A DNA stretch of 64,000 nt, taken from the NCBI RefSeq assembly GCF_007992435.1, contig NZ_BKAG01000006.1, positions 62,001-126,000 on the forward strand, read 5' to 3'. Numbering within the stretch: the stretch's first letter is position 1; every line of letters starts with the position of its first letter. Below are positions 34,918-44,100 of the stretch, piece after piece. The notes under the pieces were generated by a model. That model was not told the origin of the DNA and ran no database searches. It saw only the letters and a program-made list of their open reading frames with translations. The position numbers were made by a program, and so were the translations under genes. Origin of the DNA: Prosthecobacter gellanilyticus (GTDB lineage Bacteria; Verrucomicrobiota; Verrucomicrobiia; Verrucomicrobiales; Verrucomicrobiaceae).

Positions 34918-37900
34918 ATGGCTGATCCCGCCCCATCTCCTCTCCAGTCTCCGTCCCAGCTTGAAGCCGGGGCTTATGAGGTCATCCGCCAGCGTCTCGC
35001 AAAGCATGGTGCGGAGCTTCAGCGGCGTCTGGATCTCCTGAACAATGACCGCAAGGCCGAGTTCGGCGGCATCGAGACCGCGCTGCTCACCACGACGCGG
35101 CTGACCACGGACAACAACTGCGTGCCGCGTGACATGGCCGCCATCGGGCCGAAACGCTTTTTGTTCGGCTACAATGTTCATCTGGGTCTGCGCACCACGA
35201 TGAAGATCGAGGATGTCTTCGCGGTGTATGACTACCATGCGGAGGATCACAGCTTCCACGTCAACAAGGACAACCTGCTCGGTGACCCGCAGTTCGCGGA
35301 GGATTTTGGTTATCTCTACAGCTACTACAAGCACGCGACCTTCCTGAAGTTTCACCGCATCGGCCCGCATCTCTACATGGGCTTTCAGGTGGGACAGCGC
35401 GCCACCGAGGTGAAAACCTTCAAGTGGCTGGTCAATGATGAGGCGGGAACAATAAAATATCTCGGCAACCGCAGCGATCACGAGTTCGTCTTCCCCACGC
35501 CGCAGGAGTTTGCGTGGAAGAAGGCCACGCGTGACATGTATCGCCACGGGGCGCATCCGCACATCAGCATCGAGGACCGTGTGTTTGTGGAGACCGTGGG
35601 CGGTGACCTCACAGTCAAGGTGGAGAACAACACGGACACTGGCCGCGGCATCTACAGCGAGCCGGTCGAGAACAAGGACCAGACGCTGGATGATGCCGAG
35701 GTGCACTACGCCATCGTGGGCAATCTCATCCTGATGAAGGTGCTGCCTTATCAGGAGAAGCAGTGGCGCCATCTCGTCTTCAATGAGCGCACGCGTGAGG
35801 CGCATCGCATTGATAGCATCGCCGAAAGCTGCGTGCTGCTGCCGGATGATCACGGCATTCTCTTTCCGCATGGTTACGTGCTGCAAACCGGCGAGGTGCG
35901 CCGCTTCGACACGGGCCTGCCGCCCATGCGTTTTGAGAAGCGCATCGCTGCTGCGAATGGCGAGGACACGCTTTACGTCTTCAGCCATCTGGAGAGCGGC
36001 ACCTACCTGCTGCTCAGTTACAATCTCATCACGCAGAGCATCGCCACGCCGCAGCCCTGCCATGGTTACAGCCTCTTTCCCACGGGCGAGCTCATTGTCT
36101 TTGATTCTGATCCGGAGCCGCGCAAGCACCACGTGGTGCAGGTCTGGCGCACGCCCTTCCTCACGGCGGATGTCAGCGAGGCGAAGGCCGCGCAGACCTT
36201 CCTCAGCAAGATCGGCAACGCGGAAATCGTCCGCGCCATGGCCGAGGTCAACGGTGTGCTCACCCTGCTCGCGAAGGATGATTCCTTCTCCGGTCTGTAT
36301 GTCGAGCTCGTGCGGGCCACGGGCGATGTGGCGGATAGTTACTTTTGGGTAGGCCAGACCGAGGCGCATGATCTCAAAAGCACGCTGCTGGAGATCAAAG
36401 GCACGGCTGAAGCCGCTCTGGCCGAGTTTGAAAAAGTGCGCCGCATGCGCAAAACAGCGGCGGAGCAGACCAACGCCCTTCAGGAGAAGGTGCAGAAGGC
36501 TCTCGGTGCTGCGGCGAACACGGACCCGAGTGACATCCTCGGCTTCGTGCAGCTTCTCACGACGCTGCGTGAGCTTCGTGGTCAGGCCATCTCTTTACGC
36601 GATGTTCGTTATACCGATGCTGCCGCCATCGACCAGATGGACAAGTCCCTGGCGGAAGGCACGGACAAGCTCAGCGGCAAGTGCGTGGCCTTCCTGCTCA
36701 AGCCAGAAGCGCTGGACCCGTATCGCAAGCAGATCACCGAGCAGCAGGCCCGCGTGCCGAATCTCGCGAAAGTGACTGAAGCTCAAGAGGTCGAGGAAGC
36801 GCTCGCGAAATCCAGCAATGAGCTGGAGATGCTTACGGCCATCGTCAGCGGCCTGAAGATCCAGGATGCCACGGAGACCACGCGCATCATTGAAGGGATC
36901 TCCACGCTCTTTGCTCAGCTCAACCAGGTGCGCAGTGTGCTGCGCAACCGGCGCAATGATCTGGCGAAGTCTGAAGGTGCCGCGCAGTTCCAGGCGCAGC
37001 TCAGCCTGCTCAGCCAGAGCGTGCTGAACTACCTGGAGGTGGCCACCACGCCGGAGAAGTGTGATGAGTCTCTCACGCGAGTGCTGGTGCAGATCGAGGA
37101 GATGGAGACACGCTTCTCCGACTTCGATGACTATGCCGCCGAGCTGATCAAGAAGCGCGAGGAGGTGCAGACCGCCTTTGAGTCGCGCCGCCAGAGCCTG
37201 ACGGATGCGCTGAACCGCCGCTGCAACAGCCTCGGCCAGTCCGCCGAGCGCATCCTCAGCAGCATCCGCAATCGCCTAACCACTTTTGCCAAACCCGAGG
37301 AGGTTCACGCCTGGCTCGCCGCGGATGCCATGGTGGCGAAGCTGCGCGATCTCATCGACGAACTGCGCAAGCTGGGTGACAGCGTGCGCGCGGACGAGCT
37401 GACCACACGCCTCAAGACCGTCCAGCAGGACTCGCTGAAGCAGATTCGTGACAAGGCGGAGATCTTTGTGGGAGGTGGTGACCTCATCAAATTCGGCCAG
37501 CACCAGTTCAGCGTGAACAAGCAGCCGCTGGAGCTGGCCATCCTGCCGCGCGATGGCAGCCTGGCCTTCCATCTCACCGGCACGCGCTTCTTTGAAAAGG
37601 TGGTCAATGCCGAGCTGGAGACCCAGCGCAGCGTTTGGGATCAGGCTGTGGTTTCGGAGAACGCGGAGGTGTATCGTGCGGAGTATCTCGCGTGGCAGAT
37701 GCACAAGGCTGGCGCGAGTGATGACGTGGCCGCTTTCATGTCCCAGCGCTACCATGAAGGTTACACCAAAGGTGTGCATGATCATGATGCAGCCCTTATC
37801 CTCAAGCCTCTCCGCGAGATGGGAGGTGCCCTCGGCCTCCTCCGCCACTCTCCCGCCGCCCGCGGCTACGCCCGTCTCTTCTGGCACGCCTGGATCGAGG

Positions 37901-39999
37901 ACACCGACAAAAAATCCCTCACCGCCCGCATGCAGTCGAAAGGCAAGATGCGCGAGCTCCTTGGCCTAACCAAATCCGAAGTCGATCCAGCCCTCGTTCG
38001 CCGCATCGACCAAAGCATGCGCGCCAGCGTCCTGGACTGCGCCAGCCCTCTGGCGCTCTCCGAAGGCCAAACGGCTCCCGCAGCCACAACAGCACTCACG
38101 CAGTCCTCCGTCTCTCAAATCGCCGCCTGCCTTGTCGACGAGCTCCAATCTAAGCATCCTTTCTCGCGCTCCGCGGCGGCCATTGATCTTCTGCGCACCT
38201 TCCGCAAGGAACTCACCGCGAAGCGTGCGACGAAGGATTTTGAAGACACGCTTGAAGCCCTTTCTTCAGAGCCCTGGCTGGCCTTTGAGATCACTCTTGA
38301 ATGGCTTAGCGCTCTCAATCCGGGTGCTGATAGCGGCGTGCTCATCGAGACTGCGGCCATGGTGGTCGTCAAAGACACACCGCCTGCTGCCACGCCCACG
38401 GAGCCTGCTTCACGCGTGACACTCAGCGGTCTCACGGGCACGCATGGGCGCATCAGCGAGGCGAACCTCGAGCTCGACTACTATGAGTTCACCACGCGCT
38501 TGCAGCGGTATGAAGCGGAGGTCGTGCCTGCGTTTGAGGCCTTCCAGCAGCTCAAGCACAGCCTCAGTGAAAGTCGTCGCAAGGACCTGCGCCTGGATCA
38601 GTTCAAGGCCGGTGTGCTCAGCTCCTTCGTGCGCAATCGTCTCATCGATAAAGTCTACTTGCCGCTCATCGGCGCGAACCTGGCGAAGCAGCTCGGCACG
38701 GCGGGCAAGGACACTCGCACGGACCGCATGGGACTTCTCTTGCTCATCTCGCCACCGGGTTACGGCAAGACCACGCTCATGGAGTATGTGGCGAGCCGCC
38801 TCGGCATCACGTTGGTGAAGATCAACGGACCTGCGCTCGGTCATCAGGTGACCTCGCTGGATCCTTCCGAAGCGAAGAATGCCAGTGCGCGCGAGGAGAT
38901 CGAGAAGCTCAACCTCGCGTTCGAGATGGGTGACAACGTGATGATCTATCTGGATGACATCCAGCACACGAACCCCGAGTTCCTGCAGAAGTTCATCCCG
39001 CTCTGCGACGGCACGCGCAAGATCGAGGGTGTGTTCCAAGGCGAGGCCAAGACCTATGATCTGCGCGGTCGCAAGGTCGCCGTGGTCATGGCGGGCAACC
39101 CTTACACGGAAGTCGGTGGCAAGTTCCAGGTGCCGGACATGCTCGCGAATCGAGCGGACACCTATAATCTGGGCGACATCCTTGGCGGGCATCAAGACGC
39201 CTTCAAGGACAGCTACATCGAGAACGGCCTAACGAGTAATTCGACCTTGTCACGCATCGCCGCGCGCAGTCATGCGGATGCGCTCGCCGTTTTGAAGATC
39301 GCCCAGACGAAGAGCCGCGAAGGTGTGGAGTTCGAAGGCAGCTTCAGCGCGGAGGAGATCAATGATGCCGTCGCGGTGATGGAGAAGCTCCTGCATGTGC
39401 GCGAGATCATTTTGCGCGTGAACCAGGAGTATGTGCGCAGCGCCGCCACGGAGGATGCCTACCGCACCGAGCCGCCCTTCAAGCTCCAGGGCAGCTACCG
39501 CAACATGAACAAGATCACGGAGAAGATCGTGCCGCTCATGACGGATGCCGAGGTGGCGCAGCTCATCGCGGATCACTATCGTGGCGAAGCCCAGACGCTC
39601 AGCGCCGCTGCCGAGGCGAACCTTTTGAAATGGCGCGAGATCAATGGCCTGGCCACGGATGCGGACAAGGCGCGCTGGCTTGAAATCAAGAGCACGTTCA
39701 AGCGCAACCTGCTCACGGGGGGCGCGGGTGAGAATGATCCGATCAACCGCATCACCGGCCACATGAGCGCCTTTACCGCGGGCTTGGAGAAGATCGAGCA
39801 GGCGGTGTCGCAGCCGACGCTGTCTGATCTCACGATCGAGAAGCTCCGCACGATCATCGAAGGTCTTCGCGCCGTGCCGGTGAATGTCGAGATCAAGGTG
39901 CAGCCGGTGGAGAAGGAAGTCGCCGGAGAGCCGCCGATTGATGTCACGAGCGAGGTGGAGCAGCCGACGTTGGGGAGGAAGAGGAAGAAGGGGGAGTGA
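34918..39999 (+). CDS. Giant AAA-type ATPase with coiled coil (DNA repair ATPase-like)
   Basis: 1693 residues, cytoplasmic. The N-terminal 450 residues form a conserved beta-rich region (NNCVPRDMAAIGPKRFLFGYNV, GLRTTMKIEDVFAVYDY). A long helical coiled-coil region spans about 480-860. The C-terminal AAA domain has Walker A SPPGYGKTTL near 1279, Walker B MIYLDDIQ near 1341 and a sensor-like VVMAGNPYTE near 1390, resembling MoxR-type ATPases. Proteins of this type are often labelled DNA repair ATPase without direct evidence. It stands in the same strand run as YqiJ and flotillin, which suggests a membrane-linked role instead; this is inference. A REP palindrome lies just upstream, and a palindromic 40-bp repeat is embedded in frame at 38021-38060. 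Confidence 0.82.
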   Translation: MADPAPSPLQSPSQLEAGAYEVIRQRLAKHGAELQRRLDLLNNDRKAEFGGIETALLTTTRLTTDNNCVPRDMAAIGPKRFLFGYNVHLGLRTTMKIEDVFAVYDYHAEDHSFHVNKDNLLGDPQFAEDFGYLYSYYKHATFLKFHRIGPHLYMGFQVGQRATEVKTFKWLVNDEAGTIKYLGNRSDHEFVFPTPQEFAWKKATRDMYRHGAHPHISIEDRVFVETVGGDLTVKVENNTDTGRGIYSEPVENKDQTLDDAEVHYAIVGNLILMKVLPYQEKQWRHLVFNERTREAHRIDSIAESCVLLPDDHGILFPHGYVLQTGEVRRFDTGLPPMRFEKRIAAANGEDTLYVFSHLESGTYLLLSYNLITQSIATPQPCHGYSLFPTGELIVFDSDPEPRKHHVVQVWRTPFLTADVSEAKAAQTFLSKIGNAEIVRAMAEVNGVLTLLAKDDSFSGLYVELVRATGDVADSYFWVGQTEAHDLKSTLLEIKGTAEAALAEFEKVRRMRKTAAEQTNALQEKVQKALGAAANTDPSDILGFVQLLTTLRELRGQAISLRDVRYTDAAAIDQMDKSLAEGTDKLSGKCVAFLLKPEALDPYRKQITEQQARVPNLAKVTEAQEVEEALAKSSNELEMLTAIVSGLKIQDATETTRIIEGISTLFAQLNQVRSVLRNRRNDLAKSEGAAQFQAQLSLLSQSVLNYLEVATTPEKCDESLTRVLVQIEEMETRFSDFDDYAAELIKKREEVQTAFESRRQSLTDALNRRCNSLGQSAERILSSIRNRLTTFAKPEEVHAWLAADAMVAKLRDLIDELRKLGDSVRADELTTRLKTVQQDSLKQIRDKAEIFVGGGDLIKFGQHQFSVNKQPLELAILPRDGSLAFHLTGTRFFEKVVNAELETQRSVWDQAVVSENAEVYRAEYLAWQMHKAGASDDVAAFMSQRYHEGYTKGVHDHDAALILKPLREMGGALGLLRHSPAARGYARLFWHAWIEDTDKKSLTARMQSKGKMRELLGLTKSEVDPALVRRIDQSMRASVLDCASPLALSEGQTAPAATTALTQSSVSQIAACLVDELQSKHPFSRSAAAIDLLRTFRKELTAKRATKDFEDTLEALSSEPWLAFEITLEWLSALNPGADSGVLIETAAMVVVKDTPPAATPTEPASRVTLSGLTGTHGRISEANLELDYYEFTTRLQRYEAEVVPAFEAFQQLKHSLSESRRKDLRLDQFKAGVLSSFVRNRLIDKVYLPLIGANLAKQLGTAGKDTRTDRMGLLLLISPPGYGKTTLMEYVASRLGITLVKINGPALGHQVTSLDPSEAKNASAREEIEKLNLAFEMGDNVMIYLDDIQHTNPEFLQKFIPLCDGTRKIEGVFQGEAKTYDLRGRKVAVVMAGNPYTEVGGKFQVPDMLANRADTYNLGDILGGHQDAFKDSYIENGLTSNSTLSRIAARSHADALAVLKIAQTKSREGVEFEGSFSAEEINDAVAVMEKLLHVREIILRVNQEYVRSAATEDAYRTEPPFKLQGSYRNMNKITEKIVPLMTDAEVAQLIADHYRGEAQTLSAAAEANLLKWREINGLATDADKARWLEIKSTFKRNLLTGGAGENDPINRITGHMSAFTAGLEKIEQAVSQPTLSDLTIEKLRTIIEGLRAVPVNVEIKVQPVEKEVAGEPPIDVTSEVEQPTLGRKRKKGE
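38021..38060. repeat. Palindromic element embedded in frame in the AAA gene
   Basis: 38 of 40 bases equal the intergenic copy at 34165-34204, including the hairpin GCGCCAG-CCCT-CTGGCGC. In frame it encodes RASVLDCASPLAL. It lies between the central region and the AAA module of the protein. Confidence 0.85.
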
Positions 40000-40088
40000 T
40001 CCAGCGCGTGCGAAGGCGCGGCGGCGTCCGTACCTTTTTCCTGCTTTACTCACCATTTGATTTTTAATGAGAAGGTCTTTGGATTGGA

Positions 40089-40143
40089 GAACCACGGAGT
40101 GGTTCACCGTGAATAGCCAGGGGTGACCGAAGGGAACCCCTGG
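40089..40143 (+). repeat. Outer left REP composite
   Basis: GAACCAC-GGA-GTGGTTC (40089-40105), spacer, then the hairpin CCAGGGGT ... ACCCCTGG (40117-40124 with 40136-40143). Inverse of 40742-40807; only the hairpin loop differs in length. Confidence 0.85.
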
Positions 40144-40172
40144 TAGGATCACGATGATGCATTACCAAATTT

Positions 40173-40195
40173 CAATCCCGGAGGGATTGCCCAAT
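40173..40195 (+). repeat. Inner left REP palindrome
   Basis: CAATCCC-GGA-GGGATTG followed by CCCAAT. It lies 18 bp after the transposase stop (minus strand) and is the imperfect inverse of 40690-40712. Confidence 0.8.
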
Positions 40196-40212
40196 GCGCG
40201 GAAGAGCTTCAT

Positions 40213-40659
40213 TCACGGCAGATAGTCGGGCTGCCATTCCAGGCCCACTGTGCGGACCATCCTCTGTAGTTCCTGCACATAGCTTTCCCTGGCATGATGT
40301 TGTTCTTGTCCCTTGATGTAGTCAATCAAGACTGGTCTGGCATCCGCCGACAGGGTGAAGGCTCCGTAACCTTCCTGCCAGTAGTCGAATGCAGAAAAAA
40401 CATGCTGTCCTTTGATCCAAGCTGACGACGCGGTCTTGATCTCTTTGACCAGATTGGCAAGCGCGATGGTGGGATGTAGGGAAGTCAGAAGATGCAGGTG
40501 GTCCTCGACACCACCGATGCGATAAACGTGGCAGTTACGCTCCTCAGCGACACCCCAGATCAATTTGAAGAGCTCATCACGGCGAGGTTTGTCCAGGGCA
40601 GGAATACGGTTCTTGGTCCCAAAGACGATGTGGTAAGTGATGTCTGTGTAGGTTGGCAT
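40213..40659 (-). CDS. REP-associated tyrosine transposase (Y1/IS200-type)
   Basis: 148 residues from the ATG at 40659 (MPTYTDITYHIVFGTKNRIPAL, the usual IS200-like N-terminus); a start 39 bp upstream is also open. The HUH-type metal-binding motif is HLHLL in VEDHLHLLTSLHP near residues 54-58, and the catalytic tyrosine lies in WQEGYGAFT near residue 103, followed by IDYIKGQEQHH. The length matches a single-domain Y1 transposase. Its flanks carry nested inverted REP palindromes, and related palindromes are spread through the window. It probably nicks single-stranded palindromic DNA. It appears intact. Confidence 0.92.
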   Translation of the reverse strand: MPTYTDITYHIVFGTKNRIPALDKPRRDELFKLIWGVAEERNCHVYRIGGVEDHLHLLTSLHPTIALANLVKEIKTASSAWIKGQHVFSAFDYWQEGYGAFTLSADARPVLIDYIKGQEQHHARESYVQELQRMVRTVGLEWQPDYLP

Positions 40660-40689
40660 GGTGAGGGGAAAAATGGAGATGCGGTGAGG

Positions 40690-40712
40690 ATTGGGCAACT
40701 CCTACGGAGTTG
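40690..40712 (-). repeat. Inner right REP palindrome
   Basis: ATTGGG followed by CAACTCC-TAC-GGAGTTG. Imperfect inverse of 40173-40195, 31 bp upstream of the transposase start codon. Confidence 0.8.
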
Positions 40713-40741
40713 ATTCATAGAAGTGTTTTCAACGCGACTAA

Positions 40742-40807
40742 CCAGGGGTTCCGCTCGCTTACGCTCGCTGCACCCCTGGCTATTCATGGTGAACCACTCC
40801 GTGGTTC
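40742..40807 (-). repeat. Outer right REP composite
   Basis: CCAGGGGT ... ACCCCTGG (40742-40779), then CTATTCATGGT, then GAACCAC-TCC-GTGGTTC (40791-40807). Inverse of 40089-40143. Confidence 0.85.
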
Positions 40808-41136
40808 AAGGCAGAATTCTTCGCTCTCCAGCGGTGCAAACTTATGGGTAAAGCTCAGCTCTCTGCCACAGCACTCCGGGACGCTCCGCGACTGCCGTGC
40901 TAGTTCGTCAACTCCTCAATCATCACGACTTCTTAATCATCCTTTTCTCGACGGCAGGCCCTTCACCTTGGTAGCTTCGCTGTTCATGAAAAGGCATCGT
41001 CCCCCAACAAAGGCCGTGATTCACCGTCTGGCATGAGAGTCCTTTTTACAAAGCCTTGACGGACCATCGAACACAATCACGCCACTGCTTTCCAACGTCT
41101 CGCTCGCGTCAGCCCAACCCTCCCCCCTAACCAACC
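40808..41136. other. Intergenic gap before the giant-protein operon
   Basis: 329 bp with no supported gene. It should contain the promoter of the operon starting at 41137; no clear operator or terminator was recognised. A 108-codon reading frame through it lacks coding character. Confidence 0.5.
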
Positions 41137-44100
41137 ATGCGTGTCTCGCACTCCTTCAGCGTCGTCTTGGTTCTCCTGGCCCTCTCAGGCCTTATCCGCG
41201 GGCAGCAGCCCTCTGCACCATCGGCTCCTGCATCGGCCCAGCCTCCGGCGGCTCTGACACCGCCGCCACCGACACCGCCTGTGGTCACGCCTCCACCGGC
41301 TGCGACTCGGCCCAATGTTCCAGTGCCACGGTCTCCGGCACTGCCGTCCCAGGCACGTCTGCCGACAGCGGCGGGGCCGATCAACCCAGGGGCTGCCGCG
41401 CCTGCTGACACCCGCACGCCGACAATTGAGCGTGAGCGCACGGTGTATGTGCCTTTTGAGGACCTCGAGAAGGTCTTCAAGGATGGTGGCAAGGGTGTGT
41501 TCCTGCCTTACCGCGAGTTCCTCGATCTCTGGAACGAGCTGACTTTGAAGCGTGAGAAGGATGACAAGCCACCGCCCGCAGATGCGGTGCTGGCACGCGC
41601 TGAATACACGGGACGCGTGGAGGGTGAGAGCCTGATCCTGGATGCGAAGATCACGGTCGAGTCCTTTAAAAAGGGCTGGGTGCTGCTGCCGCTGGTGACC
41701 ACCAATGCGCCAGCGATTGGTGAAGCTGAAACAGGCAAGGCGGTGCTGCGCATGAAAGAAGGCGGCGCGGATGTGCTGCTGCCGGAGAAGGGAAGCTATG
41801 AGCTGAATCTGAAGATCTATGCGCCGATCAAGCGCAGCGATGGCAGGCAGCGCGTCTCGCTGAATCTGCCACGCGCGGCGGTGTCGCGTCTCAGCATCGC
41901 GGTGCCGGGAGAGGGGCTGGAGTTCACGCTGAATCCTGCGGCGGCCTACACCACGCAGGTGGCAGAAGGGAAGACGCAGTTCTCCTGCTTCTTCGGCAGC
42001 GGCGGAGCCCAGGAGATCGCGTGGGGCGCGGCGCAGGCGGTGACGCAGATGCAGCCGCTGGTGCTGGCGAGCACGAAGATGACCACGCGCATCGGCGTGG
42101 CCTCCGTGAGCACGCAGGCAGATATTGCCTATCGAATTCTGCGTTCACCGGTGGCGGAGCTGCAGATCAAGCTGCCTGTCACGCAGGAAGTGCTGGGTGT
42201 CACGGGAGCTGGCATCAAGGAATGGAAGATCAACTCGGCTCCGGCAGCGGCGAATCTGGAGCAGGCGCAGAAGACGCTGGTCATCACCTTGGAAAAGCCG
42301 GTGCGGGATGACTTCAGCCTCAAGCTGCAGCTTGAAAAACCTGTGGCTGCCTTGCCTGCAGAGGTGCGGGTGCCGGAGATCGAGATCGTGGGCGCGGCGC
42401 AGGCCAGCGGCGAGGTTACACTGAGCAGCGAGAGCCAGATTGATTTCACGCCGAAGACTCTCACGGCGGTGGCACGCAGCCAGACGGCAGGCAGCGGCAA
42501 TGTCTTCCGTGTGCTGCGCCAGCCTTATGTCTTCACGCTGGACGTGACCGAGGCGCGCCCGCAGGTGGAGATCACCTCGGGCCTCAGCGTCGAGGTGCTG
42601 CGTGACTCCACGAAGCTCGAAGCTGCGCTGAAGGTGGAGGCGCGGCGTGTGGGGCTCTTCGACCTGAAGATCACGCTGCCAGCGGGTCTCGTGATCACGG
42701 ACGTCAGAGGCGACGACATCGCTGAATGGAAGGCTGATACCACGGCCACACCGCCGGTGCTGAACATCAAGCTCAAGCAGCAGAAGCTCGGCGGCTTCAG
42801 TCTTGTCATCACAGGCCGCCAGACGCGCGATCTCCTGGCGGATGTGACACTGCCGGTGCTGCAGCCGCAGGATGTGACGCGGCATGAGGCCACGATGGAA
42901 GTGGGCGTGCATTCCAGCCTGGAGGCGAACACGAAGGCGCTGGGGGATTTCCAGCAGGAGGATGTGGCTTCGCAGTCCTCGTCGCAACTGCTGCCGCGCT
43001 TGGGAGGCGGGCTGGAGACCTCGCTGGCTTTCCGTTACCGCGATGCGGCGAAGCCTGCGGTGCTGTCTTTGAAGAGCCGCAGCAGCCAGACGAATGTGGA
43101 GGTGCTCACCCTGGTGGAAGTGCGCGAGCAGTCCACCCGGCACACCTGGACACTGGCTTTTGACATCGCGTATGCGGCGGCGGACCGCTTCATCCTGGCG
43201 GTGCCGAAGGCGGTGGCCGCGGACATCCGCCTGGTGGATCCGCTGGTGAAGGAGGTAAACAAAGCCTACGCGCCTGCGACACCGCCGACGCTTCCCGACC
43301 TAACGAATTACGCTCTGTGGGAGGTCATCCTGCGCGGCGAGAAGCTGGGCAGTTTCACACTTAGCCTGAGCCTGGAGAAGCCCGCGCCGATCGAGCAGGG
43401 GAAGACCGGCAAGGTGGACCTGTTGCAGGTGCATGTGCCCGGTGCCTTCCAGGAAACCGGCCAGGTGGCTGTGGTGAAGGCTGACAGCCTGGAGATCCGC
43501 AAGTCCGATGCGGAGACGCTGGAGGAGATCGACACACGCGAGCTGCGCGCAGAGCTGCAGCGGCCGGGTGTCTTCCTGGCCTACAAATACCGCAGCCTGC
43601 CGGTGAAGCTCAGTGTGGAGCTGGCGCGCAACAGCTTCCTGGCGGTGCCGCAGGCGGTCGTGACTCATGCGGACCTCATCACCGCTGTGGCCACGGATCG
43701 TGCGCAGACCACGGAGGCGCTGTATTGGGTGCGGAACAATGATTTGCAGTTCCTGGTCGTGCGTCTTCCGAAGGGGGCGCGCATTGTGAGTGATGTGTTT
43801 GTGAACCGCGAGTCCCAGCAGCCGATGCGCCGCGAGAGTTCGGATGATCTTTTGGTTAGGCTTCCCGGTGGCGCGACCACGCGCGAGTCCATCCCGGTGC
43901 GCTTTGTCTATGAGATGCCCAGCCCTGCGGCGGGCGAGAAACTGGGCTGGTGGGGTCATGTCACCGTCGGGCCGCCGACGCTCGCCGAGGTGGGTGTGCT
44001 GGAGACGCGGCACCGAGTGTATCTGCCTGAGGCCTGGCACTACACCAGTGTCACCGGGCCGCTCACACGCATCGCCACGGAGCGCGGCTGGGGCGCGGTG

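Larger units (their letters stand above)
40089..40807. mobile_element. REP-flanked transposase unit (RAYT-type)
   Basis: A 719-bp unit: outer composite inverted repeats (40089-40143 and 40742-40807), inner inverted repeats (40173-40195 and 40690-40712), and a Y1 transposase gene on the minus strand. The outer repeats are inverse copies: GAACCAC-3nt-GTGGTTC, then ACC(G/A)TGAATAG, then CCAGGGGT...ACCCCTGG. The inner ones share the tail GCCCAAT. The arrangement fits a REP-associated tyrosine transposase with its REP sequences. Confidence 0.8.

Noticed and set aside
34762..36369. A 535-codon minus-strand frame over the start of the AAA gene
   Set aside because: The plus-strand gene is continuous and has Walker motifs; this one overlaps it entirely and has no recognisable domain.
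40710..41036. A 108-codon frame downstream of the transposase unit
   Set aside because: It begins in REP palindromes, has shadow-like composition and no ribosome binding site.
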